From contig NZ_BMTL01000014.1 of NCBI RefSeq assembly GCF_014649655.1, positions 151,957 through 215,956 of the forward strand: a stretch of 64,000 nucleotides of DNA. The letters are read 5' to 3'. The stretch is from Streptomyces humidus. Its GTDB lineage: Bacteria > Actinomycetota > Actinomycetes > Streptomycetales > Streptomycetaceae. Below the pieces are notes generated by a model, which saw nothing but the letters and a program-made list of their open reading frames with translations, did not search any database and was not told the DNA's origin. Each line of letters opens with the position of its first letter. Position 1 is the stretch's first letter. The position numbers and the translations under genes are program-made. Of this stretch, positions 19,099 to 27,954 are shown piece by piece.

Positions 19099-21501
19099 GT
19101 GTCAGCATTCGACCGGTCGTTGTGGCGCCTGCGCGCCTGGGCGGCCGTGCTCGCGGGTCTCCTCCTGGTCGCCGGCGGCATCGTGGCCACGGCCGCGGCG
19201 CCGGCCCAGGCCGCCACCTCCGTCACGATCAACGGCGCGTCCGCCGGCCGGACCTTCGACGGCGTCGGCGCGATCAGCGGCGGGGGAGGCAACAGCAGGC
19301 TCCTGATCGACTACCCCGAGCCCCAGCGCGGTCAGGTCCTGGACTACCTGTTCCGGCCCGGCTACGGCGCGTCCCTGCAGATCCTCAAGGCGGAGATCGG
19401 CGGCGACACCAACTCCACCTCAGGAGCCGAACCGAGCCACCAGCACACCCGGTCCGACCTGAACTGCGACCGCGGCTACGAATGGTGGCTGATGGAGCAG
19501 GCCAAGGCGCGCAACCCGGACATCAAGCTGTACGGGCTGGCCTGGGGCGCCCCCGGCTGGATCGGCGGCGGCAACTTCTGGTCCGCCGACATGACCAACT
19601 ACCTGCTCTCGTGGCTGGGCTGCGCCAAACAGCACGGGCTGGGCATCGACTACCTCGGCGGATGGAACGAGCGGGGCTACAACGTCTCCTGGTACGTGCA
19701 GCTGCGCAGCGCGCTCAACGCCAACGGCTACGGCAACGTCAAGATCGTCGCTGCCGACTCCGACTGGTCCGTGGCCAACGACGTGAACTCCAACCAGGCG
19801 TTCGCCGCCGCGGTGAGCGCCATCGGCACGCACTACCCCTGCGGCTACCGGTCCGCCCAGTCCAGCTGCTCCGTGCCGTCGGCCGCCACGTCGTCGGGCA
19901 AGCCGCTGTGGGCGAGCGAGAACGGCTCGGACGACTACAACGGGGGAGCGCAGGCCATGGCCCGCGGCATCAACCGCGGGTACATCGACGGACGGATGAC
20001 CGCCTACCTCAACTGGCCGGTGGTAGCCGCGCTCACACCCAACCTGCCCTACCCCACCATGGGTCTGGCCCTGGCCTCGCAGCCGTGGTCCGGTTCCTAC
20101 TCGATCGGCAAGAACACCTGGGTGATGGCCCACACCAGTCAGTTCACCGCTCCCGGGTGGCACTACCTCGACGCCTCCAGCGGCTACCTCGGCGGCAACC
20201 GCAACAACGGCAGCTACGTCTCGCTGAAGTCCCCGAACAACTCCGACTACTCGACGGTCATCGAGACGATGGACGCCGGCAGCGCCCAGACGCTGAACCT
20301 CAACGTCACCGGCGGGCTGTCCACCGGGACCGTCCATGTCTGGTCCACCGACGTCACCTCCGGCAACCCCGCCGACCACTTCGTCCACTCCGCCGACATC
20401 ACCCCGTCCGGCGGCGGTTTCAGCCTGACCGTCCAGCCCGGACACCTGTACACCCTGACCACCACGACCGGTCAGGGCAAGGGCGCCGCCACCGGTCCCG
20501 CCCGGGGCGCGCTGAAGCTGCCGTACAGCGACACCTTCGACGGCTACGCCACCGGCGCCGAGGCCAAGTACCTCATGGACTGGCAGGGCGCCTTCGAGAC
20601 GGTGGGCTGCGGCGGCGGACGCAGCGGCAAGTGCGTGCGCCAGATGAGCCCCCAGAGGCCGATCACCTGGGACGCGCTGACCGATCCGCACGCTCTGCTC
20701 GGCGACGTGGGCTGGGGCAACTACACCCTCTCCTCCGACGTGCTGCTCGAACAGCCCGGATACGCCGAGCTGATCGGCCGGGCCAACGGGCACGACTACG
20801 ACCGCACCGGAGGGCTGAACGCCTACCACCTGCGGGTGAGCGACACCGGGGCCTGGTCGATCCTGAACTCGAACACCAATGGCACCGTGTCCACGCTCGC
20901 CCGCGGCACGGCCGCGGCACTGGGCACCGACCGCTGGCACTCCCTGGCCCTCACCTTCTCCGGCACCACGATCACCGCCGTCGTCGACGGCGCCACCGTC
21001 GGTTCCGCCGACGACCGCACCTGGGCAGGCGGCCAGATCGGCTACGCGACCAGCCAGAACGAGACGGCGCAGTTCGACAACCTGTCCGTCACCCCCGGCA
21101 GCGGCGGGAACGGCGGCGGCACGTCCGCACCGATCACCGGGGTCGGTTCCGGCCGGTGCGTGGACGTTCCGAACCAGTCGCAGACGGCCGGCACCCAGGT
21201 GGCGCTGTGGGACTGCAACGGGGGAGGCAACCAGCAGTGGACCGACAACTCGGCCGGTGAGCTGCGGGTGTACGGCAGCTACTGCCTCGACGCCGCGGGC
21301 CAGGGCACCACCCCCGGCACCAAGGTGGACATCTGGACCTGCGACGGCGGCAGCAACCAGAAATGGACGATCCACGCGGACGGCACGATCACCGGCGTCC
21401 AGTCCGGCCTGTGTCTGGACGCTCCCGGCACGGCCAACGGCGCCCTGCTGCGGTTGTGGACCTGCAACGGCGGCAGCAACCAGAAATGGAGGCGCGACTG
21501 A
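19099..21501 (+). CDS. Secreted GH59-like beta-galactosidase (galactocerebrosidase fold) with CBM13
   Basis: An 800-residue exported protein starting at a GTG with AAAGGAA about 7 bases upstream; the signal peptide ends near AQAATS (residue 42). The catalytic barrel begins GRTFDGVGAISGGGGNSRLL and contains LKAEIGGD, as in GH59. The acid/base Glu is in LGGWNERG and the nucleophile Glu in PLWASENGSDD. A beta-sandwich and a lectin-like jelly roll (about 470-670, PYSDTFDGYATG) follow, as in galactocerebrosidases. The protein ends in a CBM13 (about 675-800) with three GxCLD lobes. Bacterial GH59 enzymes act on beta-galactosides, so galactan side chains are a plausible target. It lies 74 bases after the preceding gene. 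Confidence 0.9.
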   Translation: MSAFDRSLWRLRAWAAVLAGLLLVAGGIVATAAAPAQAATSVTINGASAGRTFDGVGAISGGGGNSRLLIDYPEPQRGQVLDYLFRPGYGASLQILKAEIGGDTNSTSGAEPSHQHTRSDLNCDRGYEWWLMEQAKARNPDIKLYGLAWGAPGWIGGGNFWSADMTNYLLSWLGCAKQHGLGIDYLGGWNERGYNVSWYVQLRSALNANGYGNVKIVAADSDWSVANDVNSNQAFAAAVSAIGTHYPCGYRSAQSSCSVPSAATSSGKPLWASENGSDDYNGGAQAMARGINRGYIDGRMTAYLNWPVVAALTPNLPYPTMGLALASQPWSGSYSIGKNTWVMAHTSQFTAPGWHYLDASSGYLGGNRNNGSYVSLKSPNNSDYSTVIETMDAGSAQTLNLNVTGGLSTGTVHVWSTDVTSGNPADHFVHSADITPSGGGFSLTVQPGHLYTLTTTTGQGKGAATGPARGALKLPYSDTFDGYATGAEAKYLMDWQGAFETVGCGGGRSGKCVRQMSPQRPITWDALTDPHALLGDVGWGNYTLSSDVLLEQPGYAELIGRANGHDYDRTGGLNAYHLRVSDTGAWSILNSNTNGTVSTLARGTAAALGTDRWHSLALTFSGTTITAVVDGATVGSADDRTWAGGQIGYATSQNETAQFDNLSVTPGSGGNGGGTSAPITGVGSGRCVDVPNQSQTAGTQVALWDCNGGGNQQWTDNSAGELRVYGSYCLDAAGQGTTPGTKVDIWTCDGGSNQKWTIHADGTITGVQSGLCLDAPGTANGALLRLWTCNGGSNQKWRRD

Positions 21502-21570
21502 GCCGGCGACGGGCTGACGATCACCGACCCGGCACCTCCTCCGTCCATTCCCCCGAGAGGCACCCCACCC

Positions 21571-23553
21571 ATGTCCTCCTCCCCCCTGCCGCTCAGCCGG
21601 CGCCGCCTGCTGGCGGCGGCCGGCGCGGCCACCGCCGTCGGCCTGCTGCGGTTCGCCCCCGGGGCCGCCGCGACCGAAGGACCCGCGAGCTACACCGCGA
21701 GCTGGCCCTCCGTCGACCAGCACCCCCCGGCCCCGGCCTGGTTCCAGGACGCCAAGTTCGGCATCTACTACCACTGGGGCGTCTTCAGCGTTCCCGCGTT
21801 CGGGAACGAGTGGTATCCGCGCAACATGTACATCGGCGGCTCCGCCGAGAACCGGCACCACATCGCCACCTACGGCGACCCCTCGGCCTGGCCGTACAAC
21901 AACTTCGTCGACGGCGCCCGCGACAAGGCCGGCAATCATGTGCAGTTCGCGCCGAAGCTCGCCTCCCAGGGCGGCAACTGGGACCCTGACGCCTGGGCAC
22001 GGCTGTTCAAGGCCGCGGGCGCGAGGTTCGCCGGCCCGGTCGCCGAGCACCACGACGGCTTCTCCATGTGGAACAGCCGCTCCAACCCGTGGAACTCGGT
22101 GCAGCACGGTCCCCGGCTCGACCTCGTGGGGCTGCAGTCGCAGGCCATCCGCGGGCAGGGGCTGAAGTTCATGACCTCGCTGCACCACGCCTACCACTTC
22201 AACGGTTTCTACGACCATGTGCCGAACCAGTCGGACCCGAACCTGCGCATCCTCTTCGGCCAGCAGGGCTCGGCCGCGGAGAACAAGCTCTGGTACGACA
22301 AGCTGATCGAGGTGATCGACGGCTACCGGCCGGACCTGGTCTGGCAGGACTTCGACCTGCACCTGGTGCAGGAGTCCTACCGGCTCCAGTTCCTCGCGCA
22401 CTACTACAACCAGGCGGTCGCGTGGGACAGGGACGTGGTCGCGACCTACAAGGACGGCCTCAACAACAAGGGTGAGGTCTTCGACTTCGAGCGCGGCGGC
22501 CCCGCAGGGCTGCTCACCCCCTACTGGCTGACCGACGACAGCATCTCCTCGTCCAGCTGGTGCTACACGGTGGGCATCGGCTACTACTCGACGCAGGCGA
22601 TGCTCCACTCGCTGATCGACCGGGTCAGCAAGGGCGGCAGCATGCTGCTGAACATCGCCCCGATGGCCGACGGCGTCATCCCCTCCGGACAGCAGTCCAT
22701 CCTGCTCGCCATGGGCGACTGGCTCGGCCGCTTCGGGGAGGCGGTCTACTCCACGCGCTCCTGGGCCAGCTACGGCGAGGGTCCCACCAAGATGGGCGGC
22801 GGCTCGTTCAGCGGACCGGTGGCCGGCAAGCCGCAGGACATCCGGTTCACCCGCAGCCAGGACAACAAGGTGCTCTACGCCACCGCCCTGGGCTGGCAGG
22901 GCGGCACCATGACCGTCACGACGCTGAACTCGAACCAGATCAACCTCAGCAGCCTGACGGGCGCCAAGCTGCTCGGCAACACCGCCGGCACCTACATCGA
23001 CCTGCCCGCACCGACGCAGGACGCGTCCGGTCTGCACCTCACCATGCCCTCGGCCAACCCGCCGTTCGGCGCCCTGGCGTACACGGTCAAGCTCACCTTC
23101 TCCGGTGAGATACCCGTCCTGGGCGCGCCGGGCGGTTCGACGACCTGGGTCAGGATCGCCAACGCGACCAGCGGGCTGGTGCTCGACAGCGGCGGCAACG
23201 TCGCCGCCGGCTCCAACCTCAAGCAGTGGAACTACGACGGCAGCACCAACCTGCAGTGGCAGCTGATCGACCTCGGCAACGGCTACCACCGCATCATGAA
23301 CCGCACCAACGGCATGGCCGCCGACAGTTACGGCAACTCCGCCGACGGGGCTCCGGCCCGCCAGCAGGCGTGGAACGGCGGCAACAACCAGCAGTGGTCG
23401 CTGACCGACCTCGGCGGCAACCGCTACCGGATCGTCAACCGGGGCACCGGCACCGCTCTCGACGGCAGCGGCAGCACCACGGCCGGCTCCACCGCCGTGC
23501 TGTGGACGCCGAACTCCAGCACCAACAACGCGTGGACCGTCACCGCCGTCTGA
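21571..23553 (+). CDS. Tat-exported GH29 alpha-L-fucosidase with ricin-type module
   Basis: A 660-residue protein. SRRRLLAAAGAA at residues 9-20 is a twin-arginine signal, unlike the Sec signals of its neighbours. The GH29 domain (about 45-370) starts FQDAKFGIYYHWGVFSVPAF. It has AEHHDGFSMWNS, SLHHAYHFNGFY and DLVWQDFDL, where the Asp is the expected nucleophile. MLLNIAPMADGVIP closes the barrel, and a beta domain continues to about 515. The last 140 residues are a RicinB_lectin_2-like module (TSGLVLDSGGNVAAGSNLKQ, NGGNNQQW), a different subtype from the other modules in the cluster. It should release terminal fucose. It lies 69 bases after GH59 with a GAGAGG ribosome site. Confidence 0.93.
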   Translation: MSSSPLPLSRRRLLAAAGAATAVGLLRFAPGAAATEGPASYTASWPSVDQHPPAPAWFQDAKFGIYYHWGVFSVPAFGNEWYPRNMYIGGSAENRHHIATYGDPSAWPYNNFVDGARDKAGNHVQFAPKLASQGGNWDPDAWARLFKAAGARFAGPVAEHHDGFSMWNSRSNPWNSVQHGPRLDLVGLQSQAIRGQGLKFMTSLHHAYHFNGFYDHVPNQSDPNLRILFGQQGSAAENKLWYDKLIEVIDGYRPDLVWQDFDLHLVQESYRLQFLAHYYNQAVAWDRDVVATYKDGLNNKGEVFDFERGGPAGLLTPYWLTDDSISSSSWCYTVGIGYYSTQAMLHSLIDRVSKGGSMLLNIAPMADGVIPSGQQSILLAMGDWLGRFGEAVYSTRSWASYGEGPTKMGGGSFSGPVAGKPQDIRFTRSQDNKVLYATALGWQGGTMTVTTLNSNQINLSSLTGAKLLGNTAGTYIDLPAPTQDASGLHLTMPSANPPFGALAYTVKLTFSGEIPVLGAPGGSTTWVRIANATSGLVLDSGGNVAAGSNLKQWNYDGSTNLQWQLIDLGNGYHRIMNRTNGMAADSYGNSADGAPARQQAWNGGNNQQWSLTDLGGNRYRIVNRGTGTALDGSGSTTAGSTAVLWTPNSSTNNAWTVTAV

Positions 23554-23606
23554 GCCCGCTCGACCGGCGCTCCCCGCCCATTCCCCGAGCACGGAAGAAG
23601 GAGTGC

Positions 23607-24944
23607 ATGAAGCGCAAACCGTTGTTGATGTCCCTCATGGCCGCGGTACTTCTCGTCCTGGCAGCTGCGGGCACCTCGTTCAGCAGTGGCCTCGGCGCGC
23701 CCACGCCGGCCGCGAAGACCGTCGCCGCGGCGAGTGCCGGCTGCGGCAAGGCCCCGGCGCTGTCGAGCGGCAACCACACGATCCAGAGCGGCGGCCAGAA
23801 CCGCAGCTACATCCTGCGGGTCCCGGCCGGCTACGACAACAGCCACCCCTACCGGCTGGTCTTCGGTTTCCACTGGCGGGGCGGCACGGCGAACGACGTC
23901 GACTCGGGCGGAACGGACGGCTACAACTGGTCCTACTACGGCCTGCGGCGCCTGGCGGACGGCGCGAACAACAGCACGATCTTCGTCGCCCCGCAGGGCA
24001 ACGGCAACGGCTGGGCCAACCCCGGAGGCCAGGACGTGGCCTTCGTCGACGCCATGGTCAGCCAGATCGAAGCAGGTCTGTGCGTCGACACCACCCAGCT
24101 GTTCGCCGCCGGCTTCAGCTACGGCGGCGGAATGTCGTACGCCCTCGCCTGTTCCCGGGCGACGGTCTTCCGCGCGGTCGCGGTCTACTCCGGCGCGAAC
24201 CTCAGCGGGTGCAACGGCGGCAGCCAGCCCATCGCCTACATGGGTCTGCACGGCCTCCGGGACAACGTGCTGCCCATCTCGCTGGGACGGGAGCTGCGCG
24301 ACACCTTCGTCCGGGCCAACGGCTGCACCCCGCAGAACCCGCCCGAGCCGGCCAACGGAAGCCTGACGCACATCATCACCGCCTACTCCGGATGCAGGTC
24401 CGGATACCCGGTCGTCTGGGCCGCGTTCGACGGAGCGGGTCACGACCCCGGGCCCATCGACGGATCCACCGGTGACGGCTGGCGCACCTGGACGTCGGCC
24501 GCGGTGTGGCAGTTCTTCACCCAGTTCGGCTCGAACACGGAGCCGCCCCCCAACTCCGGCAACCAGACGATCATCGGCCAGGCGTCGGGACGCTGCGTCG
24601 ACATCAACGCCTCCACCACGGCCAACGGCACACAGGCGCAACTGTGGGACTGCAACGGCGGCTCCAACCAACGCTGGACCTACACCGCCGCGAAGCAGCT
24701 CGTCGTCTACGGCAACAAGTGCCTGGGCGTCGGCCAGGGAGCGGGCGACGGCGCTCCCGCGGCCATCTTCGACTGCAGCGGGCAGGCGGACCAGCAGTGG
24801 AACGTCAATGCCGACGGCACGATCACAGCGGTGCAGTCGGGACGCTGCCTGGACGCCGCCGGCCAGGCGACGGCCAACGGGACGAAGATCCAGCTGTGGA
24901 GTTGCTCGGGCGGCGCGAACCAGCGCTGGCGCCTGGCGAGCTGA
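23607..24944 (+). CDS. Secreted feruloyl/acetyl xylan esterase (CE1 / PHB-depolymerase-like) with CBM13
   Basis: A 445-residue exported protein with a signal peptide of about 45 residues. The alpha/beta-hydrolase domain (about 45-305) begins NHTIQSGGQNRSYILRVPAG. The nucleophile Ser is in AGFSYGGGMSYALAC, the Asp in GLHGLRDNVLP and the His in GAGHDPGP. This layout is shared by feruloyl esterases and acetyl xylan esterases related to poly(3-hydroxybutyrate) depolymerases. A short Pro linker leads to CBM13 (about 318-445). It should remove ferulic or acetyl esters from arabinosyl or xylosyl residues, fitting its GH54 and CE3 neighbours. GAAGGAG is unusually close (3-4 bases) to ATG 23607. Last gene of the run before a strong terminator. 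Confidence 0.88.
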   Translation: MKRKPLLMSLMAAVLLVLAAAGTSFSSGLGAPTPAAKTVAAASAGCGKAPALSSGNHTIQSGGQNRSYILRVPAGYDNSHPYRLVFGFHWRGGTANDVDSGGTDGYNWSYYGLRRLADGANNSTIFVAPQGNGNGWANPGGQDVAFVDAMVSQIEAGLCVDTTQLFAAGFSYGGGMSYALACSRATVFRAVAVYSGANLSGCNGGSQPIAYMGLHGLRDNVLPISLGRELRDTFVRANGCTPQNPPEPANGSLTHIITAYSGCRSGYPVVWAAFDGAGHDPGPIDGSTGDGWRTWTSAAVWQFFTQFGSNTEPPPNSGNQTIIGQASGRCVDINASTTANGTQAQLWDCNGGSNQRWTYTAAKQLVVYGNKCLGVGQGAGDGAPAAIFDCSGQADQQWNVNADGTITAVQSGRCLDAAGQATANGTKIQLWSCSGGANQRWRLAS

Positions 24945-24949
24945 CACGC

Positions 24950-24983
24950 GGGGCCGGGCCCGCGACCGTCCGGGCCCGGCCCC
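24950..24983 (+). terminator. Terminator of the CAZyme operon
   Basis: A perfect 13-bp stem (24950-24962 with 24971-24983) closes an 8-base loop, 6 bases after the esterase stop. There is no U-tract, as is usual in Streptomyces. Confidence 0.75.
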
Positions 24984-25295
24984 ACCGTCCCCGATGAGAC
25001 ATCGCACCCGGGCGACTCAATATCTGTTCCCGCGAAGCGAGAATTTGGCAGACCCCGCGGTCAGGGTTTTGCCGCAATGAGCGGAGCGGAATTGAGTAAC
25101 GTGCACAGTCCGTTTCGGCGTGCTACTGTCGATCTCGGTTGCAGTTATGATCCCAAAACGTCGAGTGCCCCCACCAATTTTTTCGGTGGGGAGCGCTTTT
25201 GTATTTCCGGTTGCTTTCCGGGCGGGGTGATCATCGCGGCGACACGGCATCCGCGCGGTGCGGATTCCGATGCACTGCCCCAAAGGAGACATGAC
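24984..25295 (+). promoter_or_regulatory. Promoter and long leader of the cold-shock gene
   Basis: About 310 bases, clearly more A/T-rich than the neighbourhood, precede the cold-shock gene. They contain a 7-bp hairpin (CCCCACC 25169-25175 with GGTGGGG 25185-25191) with an A/T-rich 9-base loop. A T-run follows, so it could act as an attenuator or a cold-sensing element. AAAGGAG at 25282-25288 is the ribosome site. Long structured leaders are common for csp genes; the function of this one is inferred. Confidence 0.5.
25169..25191 (+). promoter_or_regulatory. Hairpin in the cold-shock leader
   Basis: A perfect 7-bp stem with loop AATTTTTTC is followed by AGCGCTTTT. It lies about 105 bases before the start codon. 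It may be an attenuator, a terminator of a short upstream transcript, or part of a temperature-responsive fold. Confidence 0.45.
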
Positions 25296-25499
25296 ATGGC
25301 TGCTGGTACCGTGAAGTGGTTCAACGCGGAAAAGGGCTTCGGCTTCATCGAGCAGGACGGTGGCGGCGCCGACGTGTTCGCCCACTACTCGAACATCGCC
25401 ACGCAGGGCTTCCGTGAACTGCTCGAGGGCCAGAAGGTGACCTTCGACATCGCGCAGGGCCAGAAGGGCCCGACGGCCGAGAACATCGTTCCGGCCTGA
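25296..25499 (+). CDS. Cold-shock protein (CspA family)
   Basis: A 67-residue single cold-shock domain (OB fold) that binds single-stranded RNA/DNA and acts as an RNA chaperone. RNP1 (KGFGFIEQD) and RNP2 (DVFAHYS) are both present. It starts MAAGTVKWFNAEKGFGFI like Streptomyces Csp (ScoF/SC 7.0) proteins. The ATG at 25296 is preferred because AAAGGAG lies 7 bases upstream; the ATG at 25291 is out of frame. It is followed by a very strong terminator and then a small conserved protein on the same strand, an arrangement I recall as common in this genus. Confidence 0.97.
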   Translation: MAAGTVKWFNAEKGFGFIEQDGGGADVFAHYSNIATQGFRELLEGQKVTFDIAQGQKGPTAENIVPA

Positions 25500-25515
25500 C
25501 GTCGCGCACACCGTC

Positions 25516-25551
25516 GCTGGGGCCCGCATCCTTCGGGGTGCGGGCCCCAGC
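25516..25551 (+). terminator. Strong terminator of the cold-shock gene
   Basis: A 16-bp stem (25516-25531 with 25536-25551, one G-T pair) is capped by a TTCG tetraloop. A C/T-rich tail with TTTCTTTTT follows. It lies 16 bases past the csp stop. Confidence 0.92.
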
Positions 25552-25653
25552 TGCACGCTGTCCCTTTCTTTTTCTCGCCATCGGTCCGTACCCGTAATTC
25601 CCCGTGCGGCTGATCCCTGCGGGAATTCCTCGATTTCTCCCCTGTGAGGCCAC

Positions 25654-25968
25654 ATGCGCTGCGTCATCGCCCGCTTCCCCTTCGAACTCACCAAGGGCGG
25701 CGTGCTGGAATCGATGAAGGGCGTCAAGCCCGAACCGGTCACCGGCGAATCCGTGACCATCGGCCGCCGCCACTACCCCGTCAAGCAGGTCGGCCAGATC
25801 ATCACCCGCCAGGACCGCCGTGACTTCAGCGCCGCCGAAGTCCTGCGGGCCATGGCCCAGCTCGGCTTCACCTGCCGCGCCCTCCCGGAGGCCCCGCCCG
25901 CGCCCGCCGGCATCCTCACCTCGCTGCAGCGAGCGTCCGCGATGCTCGGCGCGCCCGCCACGGTCTGA
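25654..25968 (+). CDS. Conserved small protein next to csp, function unknown
   Basis: A 104-residue protein with no signal peptide or membrane segment. It begins MRCVIARFPFELTKGGVLES and contains VTIGRRHYPVKQVGQIITRQ and DFSAAEVLRAMAQLGFTCR. I recognise it as a conserved actinobacterial protein found beside cold-shock genes, but no function is known to me. The basic middle (RRHYPVKQ, RQDRRD) would suit nucleic-acid binding, which is inference. It follows the csp terminator by about 100 bases. A small A/T-rich stretch at 25555-25650 could hold its own promoter. Confidence 0.78.
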   Translation: MRCVIARFPFELTKGGVLESMKGVKPEPVTGESVTIGRRHYPVKQVGQIITRQDRRDFSAAEVLRAMAQLGFTCRALPEAPPAPAGILTSLQRASAMLGAPATV

Positions 25969-26046
25969 CGGGTGCCCGGGCCCGGAGCCGGGAGCCGGAA
26001 CCGCAGGGCGGTGCGGGCGGCCTTCACCGCGCACCCGAGTCCTTTG

Positions 26047-26070
26047 CCACCCCGGCTTCCCGGGGTGGCT
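26047..26070. terminator. Terminator between convergent genes
   Basis: A 9-bp perfect stem (GCCACCCCG, 26047-26055, with CGGGGTGGC, 26062-26070) has a 6-base loop and TT-containing flanks. It lies between the small protein at 25654 and RNase J, and may serve both. Confidence 0.7.
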
Positions 26071-26151
26071 TCCGGTTTTCGTGCCCGACCCCCGGCGCCC
26101 CGGAACCGCGACGGGAACCGGGGACCCTGCTGCCGGGCCGTCGCTCAGGCG

Positions 26152-27837
26152 TCAGGCGTCGATGATGACGGGGATGATGAGGGGCTTGCGACGGTAGGTG
26201 CGGAACGCCCAGTTCGCCACGGCGCGGGCGACGAGCTGTTCGAGCTGGCGCGCGTCCCCGACGCCTTCCTCGGCCGCGGTGGCCAGCGTCTTCTCGATGA
26301 CGGGGACGACCGGCTCGAAGGTGGTGTCGTCATGGACGAAGCCACGCGCCAGGAAGTCGGGGGCCTCGGCGAGGGCGCCCGTGTCCGCGTCGACGATCGC
26401 CACCACCGTGACCACGCCTTCGGCGGCGAGGGTGAGGCGGTCCTTGAGGGACGCTTCCGTGGCGCCGCCGACTTCCATGCCGTCCACGTAGACGTTGCCC
26501 GCGGGGACCTTGCCGGTGATCGACGCGCGCCCGTCGACCAGGTCGACGACGACGCCGTCCTCGGCGATGACGACCCGCTCGGGGGCGACACCGGTGCGGA
26601 TGGCGAGATCGCCGTTGGCCCGCAGATGACGCCATTCACCGTGCACGGGCATGACGTTGCGGGGCTTGACGATGTTGTAGCAGTAGACGAGTTCGCCGGC
26701 GCTGGCGTGCCCGGAGACGTGCACCTTGGCGTTGCCCTTGTGGACCACGTGGGCGCCCCACCGCGTGAGTCCGTTGATCACCCGGTAGATGGCGTTCTCG
26801 TTGCCGGGGATGAGGGAACTGGCGAGCAGGACGGTGTCGCCCTTGCCGATGCGGATGACGTGGTCGCGATTGGCCATCCGCGACAGTGCGGCCATCGGCT
26901 CGCCCTGGGAGCCGGTGCACACCAGAGTGATCTTGTGGTCCGGGAGCTTCTCCAGCTCCTTCGTGCTCACGACCAGACCGGACGGGACCTTCAGATAGCC
27001 CAGGTCACGGGCGATGCCCATGTTGCGGACCATCGACCGGCCGACGAAGGCGACCTTGCGGCCGTGCTGGTGGGCGGCGTCCAGGACCTGCTGGATACGG
27101 TGCACATGGCTGGCGAAGCTGGAGACGATGACCCGGCGCGGTGCGGTGCGCATCACCTGTTCGATCGCAGGGTTCAGCTCACGCTCGGACGTGGTGAAGC
27201 CGGGTACCTCGGCGTTGGTGGAGTCGGTCAGGAACAGGTCCACGCCCTCCTCGCCGAGGCGGGCGAAGGCGCGCAGATCGGTGATGCGCTCGTCGAGAGG
27301 GAACTGGTCCATCTTGAAGTCGCCGGTGTGCAGCACCATCCCGGCGCCGGTGCGGATCGCGACCGCGAGGCTGTCCGGGATGGAGTGGTTGACCGCGACG
27401 AACTCGCAGTCGAAGGGCCCGAAGCGCCGCCGGTCGCCCTCCCGCACCCGCACCGTGCGCGGCCGGATGCCGTGCTCCTTGAGCTTGGCCTCCAGGAACG
27501 CCAGCGTCAGTTTGGAACCGACGACGGGGATGTCGCGCCGTTCGCGCAGGAGGTACGGCACGCCGCCGATGTGGTCTTCGTGGCCATGGGTGAGGACGAT
27601 GCCCACGACGTCGTCCAGCCGGTCCCGGATCGAGGTGAAGTCCGGCAGGATCACGTCCACGCCGGGCTGGGTCTCCTCGGGGAACAGCACGCCGCAGTCG
27701 ACGATGAGCAGCTTGCCCGCGTGCTCGAAGACGGTCATGTTGCGGCCGATCTCACCCAGGCCGCCCAGGGCGATGACACGCAGCCCTCCTTCGGGAAGGG
27801 GAGGGGCGGCTTTCAGTTCTGGATGCGGATGACTCAT
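26152..27837 (-). CDS. rnj: Ribonuclease J
   Basis: A 561-residue metallo-beta-lactamase/beta-CASP nuclease that carries out 5'-3' exo- and endonucleolytic RNA decay. LRVIALGGLGEIGRNMTV opens the fold. The zinc motif THGHEDHIGG is at residues 83-92, and LHTGDFKMD gives further ligands. beta-CASP motifs include FLTDSTNAEVPGFT, SSFASHVHRIQQ and CTGSQGEPMAAL. The tail contains SGHASAGEL and MPVHGEWRHL, and about 150 residues at the C-terminus match RNase J. The best-known actinobacterial rnj gene lies beside dapA. Here the neighbours are a csp gene and small unknown genes, so this may be a second copy. The pairing with a cold-shock gene fits RNA metabolism. Start as in the family (MSHPHPELK). 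Confidence 0.93.
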   Translation of the reverse strand: MSHPHPELKAAPPLPEGGLRVIALGGLGEIGRNMTVFEHAGKLLIVDCGVLFPEETQPGVDVILPDFTSIRDRLDDVVGIVLTHGHEDHIGGVPYLLRERRDIPVVGSKLTLAFLEAKLKEHGIRPRTVRVREGDRRRFGPFDCEFVAVNHSIPDSLAVAIRTGAGMVLHTGDFKMDQFPLDERITDLRAFARLGEEGVDLFLTDSTNAEVPGFTTSERELNPAIEQVMRTAPRRVIVSSFASHVHRIQQVLDAAHQHGRKVAFVGRSMVRNMGIARDLGYLKVPSGLVVSTKELEKLPDHKITLVCTGSQGEPMAALSRMANRDHVIRIGKGDTVLLASSLIPGNENAIYRVINGLTRWGAHVVHKGNAKVHVSGHASAGELVYCYNIVKPRNVMPVHGEWRHLRANGDLAIRTGVAPERVVIAEDGVVVDLVDGRASITGKVPAGNVYVDGMEVGGATEASLKDRLTLAAEGVVTVVAIVDADTGALAEAPDFLARGFVHDDTTFEPVVPVIEKTLATAAEEGVGDARQLEQLVARAVANWAFRTYRRKPLIIPVIIDA

Positions 27838-27954
27838 ACCCTGACGTTACCCGGAGAGGGGCACGGTGTGATCCATTGCCCCGGCTTCCCGGCTTCCCGG
27901 CCCCCCGGCCGCCTGCCCCACGACATCGCCCCCTGCCGCGCCTACACTCCGTCG

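Noticed and set aside
19420..23592. Open minus-strand frame of about 1390 codons
   Set aside because: It lies antisense to GH59 and GH29, which have clear catalytic motifs. Its translation is low-complexity Val/Gly/Arg/Ala, typical of antisense reading in GC-rich DNA.
25169..25191. Riboswitch before the cold-shock gene
   Set aside because: Only one simple hairpin is evident, with no aptamer consensus; it is kept as a leader hairpin.
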